This document shows positions 36,678-49,000 of a stretch of 64,000 nt of DNA, piece after piece. The notes below the pieces were generated by a model that made no database searches, had not been told where the DNA came from, and saw only the letters and a program-made list of their open reading frames with translations. The stretch covers positions 7,006,001-7,070,000 of the forward strand of contig NC_071331.1 of NCBI RefSeq assembly GCF_010183535.1, given 5' to 3'. How positions within the stretch are numbered: the stretch's first letter is position 1; each line of letters opens with the position of its first letter. The translations under genes and the position numbers were made by a program. This stretch comes from Caenorhabditis remanei (lineage: Eukaryota; Nematoda; Chromadorea; Rhabditida; Rhabditidae).

Positions 36678-39600
36678 TTGAATCATCATGAAGCGATAGG
36701 ATTCTGAAAAGTGTTTCTATAAGTTTTAAACTATGTAAAAGGGAAACATTGAAATATGAAGAAATGAATATGTCCTACAAAAGAGGCAAAAAAGATGAAG
36801 AAATTGCGGAAAAGCGAGGACGAATGCTGAGAAATTAGCTTCCAGATGGCTGGAACACCGGATATCTAGTCGTTTTTTATTTCCGCTAAAGAAGAGAAAA
36901 ATGAATAGAAAATGCGTGTTTTATTTGGAATATGTGTGTGGAGACACCAAGTTCTTCTAGACATGTGTGCGTGTTAATATGTAATTATTATGACACATTT
37001 CGTTGTATTTTTCTAGGGGAAGAAAAAAGAAAAAAAGAAAGAAGGAATGGTCGAAAGTTCGAACGGATATCGACACAAACTGTTCAGTTTCAAAAATTTT
37101 GTACATTTTTGAAAATAAATTATTTAGTGATAAGATATGAAGTGCCCATCAAAATCAAATTTTACAAGAGCTTGTAAAATGGAGTCTTTGAAACATATAA
37201 TTTTTTTAATTAAAAAATAAGATCTCAAGAAAATCTCGTGGATACGGAGTATTCAACTTGGGACTGGAGTGCGATTAAATTTAAACAAGCAAATTTGCAT
37301 GCTTACGTTAATGTTTCAGAAGATTCCAATTAGTGATGTTCCAGCCTCTTGCTGATTACTAAAATATAAAAAATAGATCCAGAAAATTGCATCGAAACTA
37401 ACAAAATGATGTTCCAGTTTCAGTTACATCTGATAATGACCATGGAAATCAAAGTTTTCAATGAGGTCGTTATTCAAACTTGCCAAATTAAGTTGATTCA
37501 CGATTCATTTTGGCATCAGGCCCTTGAAAACATACACGGATTTTATGAAACCGTAGTGAAATGAACTTGATTGACATCTGTTTTTACCAAGCTTTTATTT
37601 GACTGGCGCATCGTTCTGACATCAGAAAAACAAACGAAAATTGGAAAACATTTCATTGCATTTGAATGAAAACTGTTACAAGCATGTGATATGAATAAAT
37701 TCGGTGAAACAAGATATTCGTTAAATGATCTCACATAAGTAGCAGTGTTAAAATGAAGGAGTTGACCTTAAAACACTCTTTCATTTCGTGTTCAACAAGT
37801 TTTTTGCCTTATTCAGGGAATATTCGATTAACTGTTTCCTGTTGGATACTTAATTAGTAGAAATACCTCACTATCAGTATATCAGCGTTCTATAACTTTA
37901 GATACAGTAATATATGTTTTGAATAATGAAAAGTCTTTTACGAAAAAGAGAATGGCATCCTATCAGAGTAATGGATAATTTTTACTGTAAGTATAAAAAT
38001 TGATAATTTATGAGAATTAAAAAAAAAACTGATAATATCCTACATCAATGAAGTCGATAAGTGAAAATAAAAAGCACGTGTCGTCGAAATTAACTTTCTT
38101 GGCATTCTGTGCTTGCGGAAGTTTCCGCGCTTGAAACAAGCCACGCCCTCTTTCTTGGCTATGTATTCAAAAACGCGCGGGGGCATCGTAGCAGAGAAAA
38201 CTGAAAAGGGGCGTGGCTTATTTCTCAAATATCAAGAAAGTTTGTATGGTAACAGAGCATCAAAAACCTCCGTTCAGGGCTCTTTTAAAAAGTTTTAAAA
38301 TATCATTCCTTATTCGTTTCGGAAGTTTTGAGTAGACAACAGTACGAAATAGGAAATAACGCTTCTTGAAACATGTAAGAAACAGTAATCAGAAACTCTC
38401 CTCCCGTGGATTACTGTAGCTTCTCTATTCTCAAAATCTCAAAAAGATACCAAAACAAAACAATTCCGTCAAGAGGTTCAGGGATAAAAAAAACAACTCC
38501 CTTCTCCATTTTCTTCTAAGCCATAACTCATTTGGCATGTGTCCTAATGTGAATATGTATTCATATGAGAGACAACGATAACCGGGGCCTCCGAAAATGA
38601 TGTTTTTAATGTGCAAAGCTAGTAGAAAAGGAGGGAGACAAGGGACCGCCCCGTCGTCTGTCTTTTCTCCAGTTTACCATACATTTTTGATGTAATCGGA
38701 GGGGGGATAGAGTAAGCGGTATGTTTAGGAGAGTAGGGTAACAAAAAAATGGAGGAGAGAAAGGGAATTGGGGGGATAGAACATTGGGAATTGTATGAAA
38801 GATTGAAGTTCAGAGGGTCCAGATTGAAATTCATCGGTTCAGCGTGTTTTAAAGGCAGAACATAACCTAATAAAACAGTAAATTTTTAATTCATGAAATG
38901 CATAAACTTGAATAATCAAAACTCCTGACCTTGTTTGTTGAGAAATTTTCCTTGAAGCTGAAACTTGGTTCACTAAAAGAGTCATTTAATCGACTAATCA
39001 TATCAACATTACTACGGATATCCGGATAGATAAGAAGCATTTGACACAGAACTTTTAGGAACGCACTTGTCAGACCACTAAAAAATTAGAAGTTTGTAAA
39101 AAAAAAGTGCTGTACATAGTTTTGGGTTTTTTAATGAAAAACTCTTTTTAAATTTATAAAAAGTACAATCACAAATTAATCTACCTAATTGATCACTCGA
39201 AATCACGAAAAAGGGAATTTTTTGTATTTCAACGCGAGTAGTTATTGACTTCAATTAAAGTCAGTTTCAGTAAATAGAAATTTTGAAGTCGGGAAAATTT
39301 TATTATTTCGATCCACAATAAGTCGTGACATAAACTCGAGGGATAAAACTTCTGGTACCACTGATTCAAAGAAACTGACCCCTTTGAAGAAAATACATAA
39401 TTGATATGTTCAAATAAAAAAGATTTGACCACCCATCCCCAAAACTGCTAAACAAAAAAGGGAATATTCAAAAACCAGTTTGCTCCTCTAAAAAAGACAA
39501 AAAGCCAATTCAGAAAAAGAAATTCTATGCACTCAGCCATTTTGCTGAAATTCAATCCTTTAAACATGGCCGTGCACACCACCCTCATGACTCGACTTTC

Positions 39601-39960
39601 TGAGCCGAAAATGAGGAGCAAAAAACGGAAAAAAGGGAAGAAGAATGATGTCCCCGTTTATGAATATCTCATGTTTTCGGGAAAGAAAAAGAAAATGGGG
39701 ATGGGGGTATCCAATGGTTACAAAACGGAAGACTCATTGTCGTCCTGGATAAGACGGGGATCCGCGTGAGAGGATTCTTATTTCATATGGGCGGGGAGAG
39801 AATAGAAATGAATAGAAATGTGAAATGAGCTCTCTCCGTCCGAGACGAATAATCGGCGGAAGGGGTAGGTGTTTGAGTAAAACACATACATTTTTATATG
39901 AACTTTTTTTGGGGAAACGAGAAGGGAAGGAAGGTGGTGTACTAATAGTAAGTAGGGGGT

Positions 39961-39970
39961 GGGGGGGGGG
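39961..39970 (+). repeat. Poly-G tract (10 G, preceded by GGGGGT)
   Basis: Homologous to the 13-G run at 7,682 but interrupted by one T and of different length. Confidence 0.85.
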
Positions 39971-40763
39971 TGTCATTGAGTTTGTATTTCAACAGATTTC
40001 TCACGTAAACTAAACTACAAATCAATAGGCAACATTCAAAAAATCACTCTGAAACAGAAAAACAATGATAATTATCAAACAAATTTCGCACAAGGGTGCG
40101 AGGCGTAAGGTCCGCAATGAAAATATTTGAATTTTTTCCGAGTTGCGCTGCGTGTGCGTTGCGGTTCATATTGAAAGATACGACAAATAAACGTAAAATT
40201 TCAATTTGGCACCCTGCCAGCCATTGTGGGACGAAGCGCGTTTCCGCGATTTTACTCCACACGCCCGAATCCTTGCTGAATACTCCTGTTTTTTCCAGAA
40301 GTTTTAACCAATCAGGATTGAATTCACCGTTTCGTAGTTATTTTTTTAGTTCCTTCGGTAACTTAAATTTAATATGTTGTTTTCAACAAATGGGAGGTAG
40401 ATTTTTCTGAATACTCAGCAATAACATTTCGAGATTAATCAAATTGATAACTACTTTTTTTTAAAGAAAATATTTTAACTTTTAGAACAGTGTGAGCCTA
40501 AAGACTTTTCTAGAATATTTAGATTTCGAAACTAGAAATTTTGTATAAATCCGTGGTTCAACTACAGCAAACGAAGCAATTTTATTATCATTTTACAGTT
40601 GTTATGAAACAGTTCATTACACTATATAAAAGGCGTTGGTTACGGTAACCGAGGTTTTGTTTGCCGAAAATTTCAAGTTTTTAATGTAAAAACACTCGCA
40701 TTGATTTACTGAGGAATCCTTTTTTCAAAACATCACAAATAAAACAGTAATCCTCATAAATAT

Positions 40764-42565
40764 TTATTGTTTCGGAACATCCAAACGATAAGAAGGAGGC
40801 GACGATTCAGGCGTCGTCGAGTGTACCATATTCAACACTTTCGCAAATGGATTGTTGTGTTGAGAGATTGCAACTGCAGTGGGTGGCGCTTGAGACCCAT
40901 TTTTTGTTGGACTGAAAACACAGCTTAATTTTTGGATCAACTCAACAATCAATCCACCAAGAATCGCAAAAACAGAAATTTCGAAACAGAGAAAGAAATT
41001 CAACTCACTGGCACCAGTACATCGTTCCTTTCTCATCATCCGGTTCCTCTAATTTCAAAGGTGGACACGAGTCATGACACGTGTCGACAATCTCGATTCC
41101 AGTTGACATATTTCTGTCGATAAGCCAGTTACACTCAAAGTCATCGTCATCTTCACCAAGTGGGTTGAGGAGAGCTTCGGCGACCTGCAAAAATGAAATG
41201 CGATACTGTTTCAGATATACAATGAAGCAGAGGGAATTTCAAAAAAATCAGTAAGTTTTGATTCTTACACTAGACGCCATAATTGTCGAGCCACTTAAAA
41301 TGTCGTTAAAAATAAGGATCGGAAAATTTGCGCAAAAATTCAATTTTTTCGCGAAAAAGTCAAATTTTCGACAAGAAATTCTGAAAAATCATCATAAATG
41401 TTCACAAAAATTGAAAAAATGAAAATGTTTGGAAAAAAGATCGGTATTTTTTATTTGAAGTCGGGCCTTCAGGCCGGGCCGGGCCGGTTCAGTGGATTTT
41501 CGGAAATTCGTTTGTTCTAGAAATCAGTAGTAAAGTGTACCAAAAATAAGAAAAACTGATTACCTAAGATACACAGTTGTGAAAGCCGGGCTGGTGAAAG
41601 AGTGTACCTGCCCGGGCTACCCGATTTTGAATATTTTAAGGAATTCGTTTGGAGGAAACTCTGTTTGAAATATGGAAATTCGTGTCTAAAATTATTGAAA
41701 TCCTATAACCCCTAATAAAAACAGTAAAAGATTCCTGTTTAGGATTCGAGTAATGGCAAGTTACTGAAAGCTGCTGTGCCCGGCCCGGCCCGTAGCAAGG
41801 CTGCTAAGAAGATACCCACCTTCATCCACCCGGCGAAAAACACGAATTGTAGAATTGCCATGATTGGAACGATTGATTGAGCTTCAATTGGTGGAGCAGA
41901 TAGAAGGTATTGACGAGAAATCAGACAGATTAGGAAGTAGACACGGACTGCTAGAAAGACGACCTGAAAAATTATATGTGTTTCACAATCAGTTATTCTT
42001 TTATCGCGTAAATAGGTGTTAGTAATCGATTTATTCTGTGACCCATACCTCTTCTCTTACCATCAACACCGAGTTCATACTCTGCACGGAATCCACATTC
42101 TTCGTTTCAAACATTGCTTTATGAACCAGCTGGTTCGCCCAATGAGTCGGCAACCAGTACTTATTATACATTGTCTCGCATTTATACATATTTTCCAGCT
42201 CATCCCTATACAAGAATCCCTCAGTGACTAATGATTCCATAGAAGGGAATCTTCTTCGGACTCTCATAAAGATATCACGGAGAACCAAGACTTGAGAGAG
42301 GACTAGGTAGCGGATGATAGTGCGGCGGAGCACTTTTGCAGCGTGGTCAGTGCCAGCGACTAAGGTGCCGACGGATAGAGCAACGCTGGAGAATAGAAAA
42401 TGTGCATTAGGTTCAAAGTGGGTGACATACTTCTCAATAAATCCAATATTTGTAAAGACTGATCTCCATCTATCCACTACTATCGTAACAAAGAATCCGA
42501 GCATGAACGTGAGAGGAATATGGACAAGACGGACGTTCAGATGGATAGCAGCGTATTCGAAAAAT
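40764..42565 (-). pseudogene. Bestrophin copy C, missing exons 1-3 and exon 6
   Basis: Minus-strand exon homologues: exon 4 42,431-42,565, exon 5 42,061-42,385, exon 7 41,820-41,963, exon 8 41,009-41,184, exon 9 40,764-40,911. The exon 4/5 intron is intact here (45 nt, GTATGT..TTCTCCAG, 42,386-42,430). Being a multiple of three without stops, it lets a frame run straight through it, which can mislead gene callers. Exon 6 (26 codons, including the YDWVP segment) has been deleted together with its flanks: gttagtaatcg joins directly to atttattctgtgaccc at about 42,029. Upstream of exon 4 the sequence changes to an inverted segment, so exons 1-3 are gone. Confidence 0.87.
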
Positions 42566-43239
42566 CTGGAAAAATGATGTTTCAAATACTTGATATAAAA
42601 TATATTCAATGATCACATATTTAGCAGCTGTGGTCTTGAAAACGTTACTGAACGCAATCGTTTGAGAGGAATGGCATGAACTGATTTTGTATAGCTGCAG
42701 ACCTAGAGTAGAGTTACCGTATTCTCTCTAATAGACCGACATCTCTACTTGAGATATTGATTTGGACAAACACTAGGCTTGGATCGGAACAATAAAATGA
42801 ATCCAATGCAAAAATTTACAGTTTCTGAAACTTATTTTTTATAAATAACAGTCAGATGATCAATGGATAGCTTTTTCTCGTAGGTCGAACAAGGTCCAAA
42901 AAGCAAATAAAAGTAGTTATGGACTTCCAAAGAAAAATTAACCCCTTTTTATGCACATTTTTTTCAGAAATTACAATTGAAAATTCTCGCTGGGCACGTG
43001 AAAGTGAAAATCGACTGTAAAAAGCTCATAACGTTTTTGAACCTATTCTTTACTAACCTCCAAGAATTCTTCATCGCTTCATATTGAAAAGGTTGAATAA
43101 CTGAAAATAACGCACTCCCCCTTTAATCAGGTTTTGTACCTTTTTGTACGTTTAATGGAAACGAATTCTTTCTAACGAAATCAAACAAAAAACATTTATT
43201 CTTCTCTTACGAACTTCGAGCGCCTCGTGCCTTTCTGAT

Positions 43240-43515
43240 TACCGTAAATACTGTATTATAACGGCATGCCGTTATATTTTTCAACTGCATTCCACAGAAA
43301 TTTTTTGGATTCAGAAACTTCGTAAAATTAAACGAAAAACTTTTTTTGAACGTTCTATTTGCCGATAAAGAAGTTACTGATCACTCAGTTTCTAATCAGA
43401 ACCAAGAATAAACACCCTGATGATCATATTCATGAATTCTGAGTATAGAGGGGGTGCCGTTGTATTACAGGTGTCGTTCTATTACAGGTGCCGTTATAAT
43501 ACAGTATTTACGGTA
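43240..43515 (+). mobile_element. 276-bp MITE, left member of inverted twin pair
   Basis: It begins taccgtaaatactgtatt and ends aatacagtatttacggta, giving terminal inverted repeats of about 27 bp. The interior carries ggcatgccgttat near one end and repeated tgtattacaggtg/tctattacaggtg near the other. It is noncoding. Confidence 0.85.
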
Positions 43516-43617
43516 TCTGAGTTTTCAACCGTTCCTTATGTTGTGGAGTCATAATTATGTAGTTCATATGAAATATAGTACAATAATTACTGGTCCAGAA
43601 AAAAATTCTGAAGGAGT

Positions 43618-43893
43618 TACCGTAAATACTGTATTATAACGGCACCTGTAATAGAACGACACCTGTAATACAACGGCACCCCCTCTATACTCAGAATTCA
43701 TGAATATGATCATCAGGGTGTTTATTCTTGGTTCTGATTAGAAACTGAGTGATCAGTAACTTCTTTATCGGCAAATAGAACGTTCAAAAAAAGTTTTTCG
43801 TTTAATTTTACGAAGTTTCTGAATCCAAAAAATTTCTGTGGAATGCAGTTGAAAAATATAACGGCATGCCGTTATAATACAGTATTTACGGTA
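43618..43893 (-). mobile_element. 276-bp MITE, right member of inverted twin pair
   Basis: The reverse complement of 43,240-43,515 over its whole 276 bp, as far as I can compare by eye. The two are separated by 102 bp of unrelated sequence (43,516-43,617), forming a 654-bp giant hairpin. Confidence 0.85.
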
Positions 43894-44267
43894 ACTGAAG
43901 TTTTTTACAACTTGGTGAAACAGAAAATACTTGAGACATAAAATGTATAGGAGTGTCTAGGAAACGTTCTATTCTAATATTCAGTTTTCTATAATTGTTG
44001 ATTCACCTTCTACAGTAAAAGGCAAAAAAAACTCGCGGTTTCAGCCTGTTTCTTTTACATCTCCCATCATTCTAACATTGCTGAATTGCATAAAATTAGT
44101 GAAAATTAGTTTTGTTTCAGATAATTCCGTTCCAAGTGAGTAATAAAAGTTACACTTGTGGTTGAGTTTTAGTAGGACTTCTTTCTGCTTCAATAATGTG
44201 ACCTTATTTTCTGTCTCTTCAATATAGAAGTCAGATCACAGAAACCGATCGATTGGGAACTAATGAC

Positions 44268-44715
44268 ATGGCTGTTTTGGAGGATTTCTTGGCGATTGAG
44301 TTCAGTTTTGAGAGATTGCAATGGTTCAAAATGGAAATGTAAGTTTTTAAAATTCGATTGACATATTAAGAAGGAAAAAACAATTATAGAATTACAACTT
44401 TCATGAAACTGGAAAATTTACTTTTCAGTTTCATTAATAATATTTATTTATTTCCATCTCATTCCATTTTGATTGTTTTCGAATCTTCCAGATCCGAATT
44501 ATCAGAAAACGGTGTCAAAGTCTTCAAAGCGTCTGAAATCTTCTCTATCGCTCAGATCTGTGCAGGACCAATTATCTTCCCGATGGTGTAAGTGTTCTTT
44601 TTTTCACAACTCGAATTGTATTAATTATCAGGTTTCAGCAATAACATTTTCAGTGTTCTGGAAAAACATTTTCAGTGTTTCTATCATTGAATATATTTTC
44701 GTACAACAACTATAA
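44268..44715 (+). CDS. Three-exon gene or gene fragment, unrecognised
   Basis: Exons 44,268-44,338, 44,492-44,587 and 44,676-44,715 join in phase into a 68-residue frame ending in TAA. The splice signals are good: donors AT|GTAAGT and GT|GTAAGTG, acceptors TCTTCCAG and ATTTTCAG. The product reads MAVLEDFLAIEFSFERLQWF at its start, with a hydrophobic C-terminal half containing ICAGPIIFPMV and SIIEYIFVQQL. The frame is also open upstream to an acceptor-like AG at 44,241, so the true gene may have more 5' exons, now replaced by the inverted segment. I do not recognise the family. It lies between bestrophins C and D on the opposite strand and has no copy in units 1-2. Confidence 0.42.
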
Positions 44716-44739
44716 TACATCATCCTCATAACTTCACTG

Positions 44740-47700
44740 ATAAGGAACATTTGATACAGAACTTTCAGAAAAGCACTAGTCAGTCCACTAAACAACAGAA
44801 GTAAGTTTGTAAAAAAAGAGGAAGTGTTGTATTTTTGGTTTTGTAGGAAAACTCGTGCTTCTAAAACGTAAAATAACAAATTAATCTTCCTAATTGATTA
44901 TTTGAATATACGAAAAAGTGAATTTTTCTATTTCAATGTTAGTAGCTGTGGACTTCCATAAAAATGTTCCGTTTTAGTGAATACAAATTTTCAGATCGGG
45001 ATAATTTTATTGTTGAAATCCAGATCGCAGACTCTATGCTGGTTTAGAATAGACCAGTGACCCCATTTTTATATGAACTTTTTTAGAGAAACGAGGGGAA
45101 GGAAGGTGGTGTACTAATAGTAAATGGGGGGAGCGGTCATTGAGTTTTTATTTCAACAGATTCCTAATTAAAGGTCAAGATCAATATGCAACATCAATAC
45201 ATAGTGTTCACAAAAAATCATTCTGAAACAGAAAACACATGATAATTATCTTACAAATTGTGCACAGGGGCGCGAGACATAAGATCCGCAATCAAAAGAT
45301 TTCAATTTTTGGATTCGTGTCGCGATTTATATTAGATGATACGATAAATAAACGTAAAATTTTAATTTGGCACTTAGGTGTATTTTCGGCACCATACCAA
45401 CCATTGTGGGACGAAGCGCGTTTTCGCGATCCTCGCACTTCTGTGTGGTGGGCACCTCAAAAAAGCCCGAATACTTGCTGAACACTCCTGTTTTTTCCAG
45501 AAGTTTGAAGATCTGGCCGATTGAGATTACCGTTTCGTAGTTATTTTTTTAGTTCCTTCGGTTACTTAAATTTAATATGTTGTTTTCAACAAATGCAAGG
45601 TAGATTTTTCTGAATACTCAGCAATAACATTTGGAGATTAATCAAATTGATAACTACTTTTTTAAAAAGAAAATATTTTAACTTTTCTCTAGTTCATTGT
45701 GTCCGAGATAAACACTAAATTTCTGTTTTTCAAGTACCGTAATTTGATGCATTCAACAATTTTTTTATTATTCGGAATAACTTTTGATGTTCCCTCCATT
45801 TTTTTAGCAGATTGATTTTTTTTTACATTTAGAACAGTTTGAGCCTGAAGACTTTTCTAGAAAATTTAGATTTCGAAACTAGAAAATTTGTATGAGTAGG
45901 AGGTACAACCGCAGCAAACAAAGCAATTTTATCATCATTTTACAGTTGTTATGAAACAGTTAATTACACTATATAAAAGGCAATTTTTGCCGTTCAGAGG
46001 GGATTAAGACTGAACGAATGTTCTGAAAACAGAATTCTGAAACAGTGAGGCTTCAATACAGAATTCCTGTTTTTTCAGTGCAGTAATAAAACAATCGAAT
46101 GTTACAATGATGTTATAAAATGTATGTATATTATTGAAGAAAATGTTAAGGTTACGAAGTTTTTTTGGAAAATAACAAGCATCATCTATTACTTATCAAT
46201 AAAGTGAACAAAAACTAAAATATTTTCGAAACAGACATGATTTTCTAGATTCAAGTGTAAATTTTTACGGCTTCATGATCTTTGTGACGTATCAGGAAAC
46301 TGAAAATTTTAAATAGAAAAGTACTGTCCTTTAATTACCGTCTATTGCCTTTTCACATAATTAGTTCTCTTAAATTACACTGCAAAAACCGAAAAAAAAT
46401 TTCAGTTTACATTTCTCATACAAGAACAGTCTTGTGTTGAATTGATTTACCGAGGAATCCTTTTTACAAAACATCACAAATAAAACAGTAATCCTCATAT
46501 AAATATTTATTGTTTCGGAACATTCAAACGATAGGAAGGAGGCGACGATTCAGGCGTCGTAGGGTGTACCATATTCAAAACTTTCGCGAATGGATTCTTG
46601 TGTTGAGAGATTGCAACTGCAGTGGGTGGCGCTTGGGACCCATTCTTTGTTGGACTGAAAAAACAGCTTAATTTTTGAATCAACTCAACAATCAATCCAC
46701 CAAGAATAGCAAAAAAACAGAAACTCCGAAACAGAGAAGAAAATTCAACTCACTGGCACCAGTACATCGTTCCTTTCTCATCATCCGGTTCCTCTAATTT
46801 CAAAGGTGGACACGAGTCATGACACGTGTCGACAATCTCGATTCCAGTTGACATATTTCTGTCGATAAGCCAGTTACACTCAAAGTCATCGTCATCTTCA
46901 CCAAGTGGGTTGAGGAGAGCTTCGGCGACCTGCAAAATGAGGTACTGTTTCAGATATACAATGAAGCAGAGGGAGTTTAAAAAAAAATTAATTTTTATTC
47001 TTTTAACGAACATCTTAATTGTGGAGACATTTAAAATCTAGCGATTTTCCAAAAACTCATTCGCACTTGCAAGAACCGGGATGGTGAAGAAGTGCTACCC
47101 GAATTTAAGGAAAACCTGTATGATTTATCGAAATTCGTGCCTATAATTATTGAAATCGTAAACCAAATCGTTACACCACTGAAAGCACTAATGAAAAGAA
47201 TACATTCAAAAAATTGAAAGAATAGAGGAACGGCAAATATCTGAAAGCTGCTCTCCTATGCCCGACTTGTAGCAAACCTTCTAAAAAGATACCCACCTTC
47301 ATCCACCCGACGAAAAACACAAATTGTAGAATTGTCATGATTGGAACGATTGATTGAGCCTCAGTTGGTGGAGCAGATAGAAGATATTGACGAGAAATCA
47401 GACAGATTATGAAGTAGACACGGACTGCCAGGAAGACGACCTGAAAAATTAAATGTGTTTCACAATAATTATTTTTTATCGCCTAATTAGGTGTTAGTAA
47501 TCGTAGGGTTAGATGGATTTTTACCTGTGGATAAGCAATTGGAATAGGTACCCAATCGTATTTTGTCAACATTTCCATAGATTGACGGAAGTCTTTTATG
47601 TTCTGAAATCTCCGATTTATTCTGTGACCCATACCTCTTCCCTTACCATCAACACCGAGTTCATACTCTGCACGGAGTCGACATTCTTCGTTTCAAACAT

Positions 47701-49000
47701 TGCTTTATGAACCAGCTGGTTCGCCCAATGAGTCGGCAACCAGTACTTATTATACATTGTCTCGCATTTATACATCTTTTCCAGCTCATCTCTATACAAG
47801 AATCCCTCAGTGACTAACGATTCCATGGAAGGGAATCTTCTTCTGACTCTCATTGAGATATCACGGAGAACCAAGACTTGAGAGAGGACTAGGTAGCGGA
47901 TGATAGTGCGGCGGAGCACTTTTGCAGCATGGTCAGTGCCAGCGACCAGGGTGCCGACGGATAGAGCAACGCTGGAAAATGGAAAATGAAAATGTGTATA
48001 AGGCTTTAAGTGGGTGACCTACTTCTCAATAAATCCAATATTTGTAAAGACTGATCTCCATCTATCGACCACAATTGTAACAAAGAATCCGAGCATGAAC
48101 GTGAGAGGAATATGGACAAGACGGACGTTCAGATGGATAGCAGCGTATTCGAAAAATCTGGAAAAGTGATGTTTCAAAAAGTTGATATAAGAACATTTGT
48201 CTTATCAATTTGCTTAACGTACAATACAACCTACCTTTGCTGATTCTCTGTCATCAAATACCGATAGAAGCACTGTACAACTGCAAATGCAAGAATCCAC
48301 ATTGTCAGCTCCCATCGAACGGATTTCCAAATCGAACCGCGCCATCTGGAAGATAATTTTGTCGCTGTTTCACAAAAGTTATTTTATTCCGGAATCGAGT
48401 TACATTGTTAGTTTCAGATGGTATTGTGAACAACTAACACTGCTCATGCACGCTAAAGTTTTATTTAACAAAATTTCAAAAATTCAAAAATTACGTTTCG
48501 ACCACTGACCCAGTAGATAAGAATAATCTACTGCTACAAAAAAGGTAAACTAATCACAGTGTTGTTTAACAGAATTTCAACAATTCACAACTTACTAGAA
48601 ACAGAGCAATCTTTTATACTTGATTCCACCACTGACCCAGTAAAATATTAATTTCTGTTGCAGGAAGTAAACAAATTTCTGATTATTTTCTGACTAGCTG
48701 GTAGTTCTTTAAAAAAAATTAGTATAAGCAAAATCGAGTCATGTAGCTATAACAACTGCAGGAACAAATACAAACTTTGCGCCTGTCAATTTCATGTACT
48801 GAAGATACAGTAACTTCTATGAACACCAATTCTATTAGAAAAGATCTGTTCTTTAAAAATATTCAGAAAAATTGGTTGACATCAAGAAGAAGCAATCAAG
48901 GAATGGACTGCGGACTAGGTTTCATTAAAGTCATGAAATAGCAATATTGTTTTGAAAATTTCAGAAAAAAAATTGGTTCCGCTGTTTCAATGACTAATTA
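44740..49000. repeat. Segmental duplication unit 4 (partial, holds the intact bestrophin)
   Basis: Positions 44,740-46,500 resemble unit 2's 22,500-26,070 in shortened form (for example 45,060-45,130 matches 23,570-23,650). From 46,480 to about 48,800 the bestrophin gene and intron sequence align with the other copies. Beyond that point copy D has its own exons 1-2, which are absent from units 1-3. Confidence 0.72.

Larger units (their letters stand above)
36678..42640. repeat. Segmental duplication unit 3 (shortened)
   Basis: It starts with the same atcatcatgaa junction as unit 2. It lacks the 3.7-kb stretch corresponding to unit 1's 2,764-6,900, then resumes at about 39,060-42,610 with the conserved 39,410-40,340 block and bestrophin copy C. 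Direct colinearity ends around 42,610, where an inverted segment begins. Confidence 0.8.
42700..44225. repeat. Inverted copy of unit-1 segment 5,890-6,650, split by a twin MITE
   Basis: Read in reverse complement, 42,700-43,235 and 43,895-44,225 follow unit 1 from about 6,650 down to 5,890. Examples are the gggcacgtg next to the cagttgatttt segment and the cttcaataatgtgacct sequence. The copy is interrupted exactly once, by the element pair at 43,240-43,893. It lies between bestrophin copies C and D, so an inversion or inverted insertion accompanied the C/D duplication. Confidence 0.75.
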
